From positions 62,001-126,000 of the forward strand of contig CAAGKO010000089.1 of the NCBI GenBank assembly GCA_900770445.1: 64,000 nucleotides of DNA, written 5' to 3'. Positions 63,751 to 64,000 of the stretch are shown piece by piece; within the stretch, counting starts at the first letter, position 1; every line of letters starts with the position of its first letter. A program made the translations under genes and the position numbers. The stretch is from an uncultured Oribacterium sp. GTDB taxonomy: Bacteria > Bacillota > Clostridia > Lachnospirales > Lachnospiraceae. The notes beneath the pieces were generated by a model, which had not been told where the DNA came from, searched no databases, and was given only the letters and a program-made list of their open reading frames with translations.

Positions 63751-64000
63751 TCACATCCGAAACTCCTGGTATTTTCTGGTCATGAACCCCGTCACCGGCT
63801 TCTCTTCTCCACTGATTTCACCGCCGTCGAAAATCGCGAGGTGCATATGCACCGCCGGTACCCCCGCGAGCTCCGTGAAGGCGACACCGCCCGCGAAGCG
63901 TGGATTACACTCGATAAAATAGTAGATGCCGGAGCCCTCGCCCCGGATGAACTCGAAGTTCACACAGCCGAGAATCTCCGCCCGCGCTGCAATCGCGCGG
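63751..64000 (-). CDS. ATP-grasp enzyme (C-terminal part, runs off the window)
   Basis: The last 83 or so codons of an ATP-grasp protein. The frame is open to the window edge and reads ILGCVNFEFIRGEGSGIYY, then FIECNPRFAGGVAFTELAG. EINPR-type residues (here ECNPR) bind magnesium in ATP-grasp ligases. Such enzymes in polysaccharide loci often add amino acids or other groups to sugars. The substrate is unknown, and the N-terminus is outside the window. Confidence 0.8.
   Translation of the reverse strand, partial: RAIAARAEILGCVNFEFIRGEGSGIYYFIECNPRFAGGVAFTELAGVPAVHMHLAIFDGGEISGEEKPVTGFMTRKYQEFRM

Overview
The window looks like chromosome from a low-redundancy, fairly GC-rich Firmicute of the class Clostridia, most likely a Lachnospiraceae-type organism. 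The signs are strong AGGAGG-type ribosome sites, near-consensus SigA promoters with 17-bp spacers, a type III glutamine synthetase, a class II fructose-bisphosphate aldolase, an S-box on metK, VanR/VanS-like signalling and choline-binding repeats. No rRNA, tRNA, CRISPR array, phage or transposase gene was seen. Assignments come from reading the sequence and known motifs only.

Layout. 0-6 kb: the start of a Fur/PerR-type regulator with a perfect inverted repeat at its promoter, rfbC, an RluA-type pseudouridine synthase with large insertions, a sirtuin, 5-formyl-THF cyclo-ligase and a CHASE-domain hybrid histidine kinase. 6.1-6.9 kb: a gene-poor, AT-rich stretch with a good promoter, a 19-codon ORF with a strong ribosome site and a terminator (possible small RNA or peptide transcript). 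6.9-15.9 kb: a complete Lsr autoinducer-2 system, lsrACDBF divergent from lsrRK, followed by a cupin gene where enteric bacteria have lsrG. 16-19.3 kb: metA and S-box-controlled metK from overlapping divergent promoters. 19.4-22.5 kb: gap-pgk-tpiA with terminator-like hairpins between the genes and a CRP/FNR-like site before gap. 22.7-30 kb: Na/Pi symporter, amidase, undecaprenyl-diphosphatase, uracil-DNA glycosylase, a phosphoesterase and a ParB-like/BMP fusion. 30-33.4 kb: a choline-binding surface protein next to a three-domain wHTH-cytidylyltransferase-choline kinase fusion. 33.5-39 kb: glutamine synthetase III, aldolase, threonine synthase and uridine kinase. 39-46.5 kb: pheA leading into a two-component system, a large membrane-anchored protein, an ABC exporter and a decayed vanZ fragment.

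46.5-52.4 kb holds envelope genes: plsC, a polysaccharide-export permease without its ATPase, a DUF2142 membrane protein, an acyltransferase and an AEC-type carrier. 52.7-58.7 kb is a compact module (aconitase-family hydratase, PrpF-family isomerase, MatC/SLC13-like carrier, LysR regulator) with the same gene content as the poorly characterised E. coli ybhD-ybhH-ybhI-ybhJ group. Its proline codon use differs from the sampled neighbours, suggesting later acquisition. 58.9-64 kb is a polysaccharide cluster on the minus strand: ATP-grasp enzyme, two GT2 glycosyltransferases, flippase, DUF2304 protein and acyltransferase.

The most unexplained signal is a short conserved core, GCCATACGNAGAGACNGTG-like, found in three intergenic regions (around 348, 22691 and 49985). 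Each copy sits in strong but different RNA-like secondary structure; the copy at 49957-50186 is a 230-bp near-continuous hairpin. I could not match it to a known riboswitch, SRP RNA, tmRNA or terminator.
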